A stretch of DNA of 15,006 nucleotides from JBEKTW01 sp049515655 (GTDB lineage Bacteria; Bacteroidota; Ignavibacteria; UBA10030; SZUA-254), in assembly GCA_049515655.1 (NCBI GenBank), contig JBEKTW010000042.1:1-15006 (forward strand). Direction: 5' to 3'. The position numbers and the translations under genes are program-made. How positions within the stretch are numbered: the stretch's first letter is position 1; each line of letters starts with the position of its first letter. Below the pieces are notes generated by a model. The model saw nothing but the letters and a program-made list of their open reading frames with translations. It was not told where the DNA came from and made no database searches. Below, in pieces: positions 14,892 to 15,006 of this stretch.

Positions 14892-15006
14892 GAAGTCCCG
14901 CGTTCTTTCGCGGGATTGATGGCAATATGACGAAGTCATTTTATCAGAAGTCCCGCGTTCTTTCGCGGGATTGATGGCAATATGACGAAGTCATTTTATC
15001 AGAAGT
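14876..15006 (+). repeat. 55-bp hairpin repeat array, 5' part (runs off window)
   Basis: Units start at 14877, 14932 and 14987 (the last cut), period 55 bp. The stem is AGTCCCGCG, loop TTCTTT, CGCGGGATT, where G opposite T would be a G:U wobble in RNA. The linker here is GATGGCAATATGAC, different from GATAGGAACATGGA in the middle array, and is the same in both complete linkers, so units are homogenised within each array. It begins at the stop codon of the cupredoxin gene; the tail and terminator are expected beyond the window. Confidence 0.93.

Overview
The window most likely comes from a Gram-negative bacterium of the FCB group, in or near Bacteroidota/Ignavibacteriota. Three proteins carry the C-terminal type IX secretion (T9SS) sorting domain with its YPNPFNP signature. 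There is also a TonB-dependent receptor with the N-terminal carboxypeptidase-regulatory-like domain typical of that group. Several genes nevertheless have usable Shine-Dalgarno sequences. I cannot fix the genus from the sequence.

Layout. 1-246: the end of a 55-bp tandem repeat array whose start lies outside the window, closed by a conserved tail with an intrinsic terminator. 415-5160: a TonB-dependent outer-membrane receptor, then a secreted parallel beta-helix protein with a T9SS tail. 5150-5669: a second, complete repeat array that starts on the stop codon of the beta-helix gene and ends with the same tail and terminator. 5670-5754: an 85-nt minus-strand remnant of another T9SS sorting domain. 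5791-7397: an ABC exporter pair (ATPase and ABC-2 permease). 7625-9223: a LemA protein and an HtpX-like M48 membrane metalloprotease. 9615-13610: a 1331-residue secreted protein with a large internal tandem duplication, glycine runs, InlB-like repeats and a T9SS tail, followed by an ordinary terminator. 14222-14875: a plastocyanin-like cupredoxin with a T9SS tail. 14865-15006: a third repeat array, again starting on the stop codon and running off the window.

How it fits together. Much of the window concerns the cell envelope: outer-membrane uptake, T9SS cargo, an exporter, and a membrane protease with its LemA partner. The main result is the repeat system. Units of 55 bp form hairpins whose stems vary by compensating changes. 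The first hairpin of two arrays contains the TGA stop codon of a T9SS cargo gene, and this stem also shows a compensated base pair between the two genes. The last ~80 nt of those two genes plus the first repeat unit are nearly identical (6 differences in 141 nt), while upstream sequence differs. This suggests a sorting-domain plus repeat-array 3'-end cassette that is homogenised or shuffled between secreted-protein genes. The role of the arrays (RNA 3'-end structure, DNA recombination substrate, or both) is inference.
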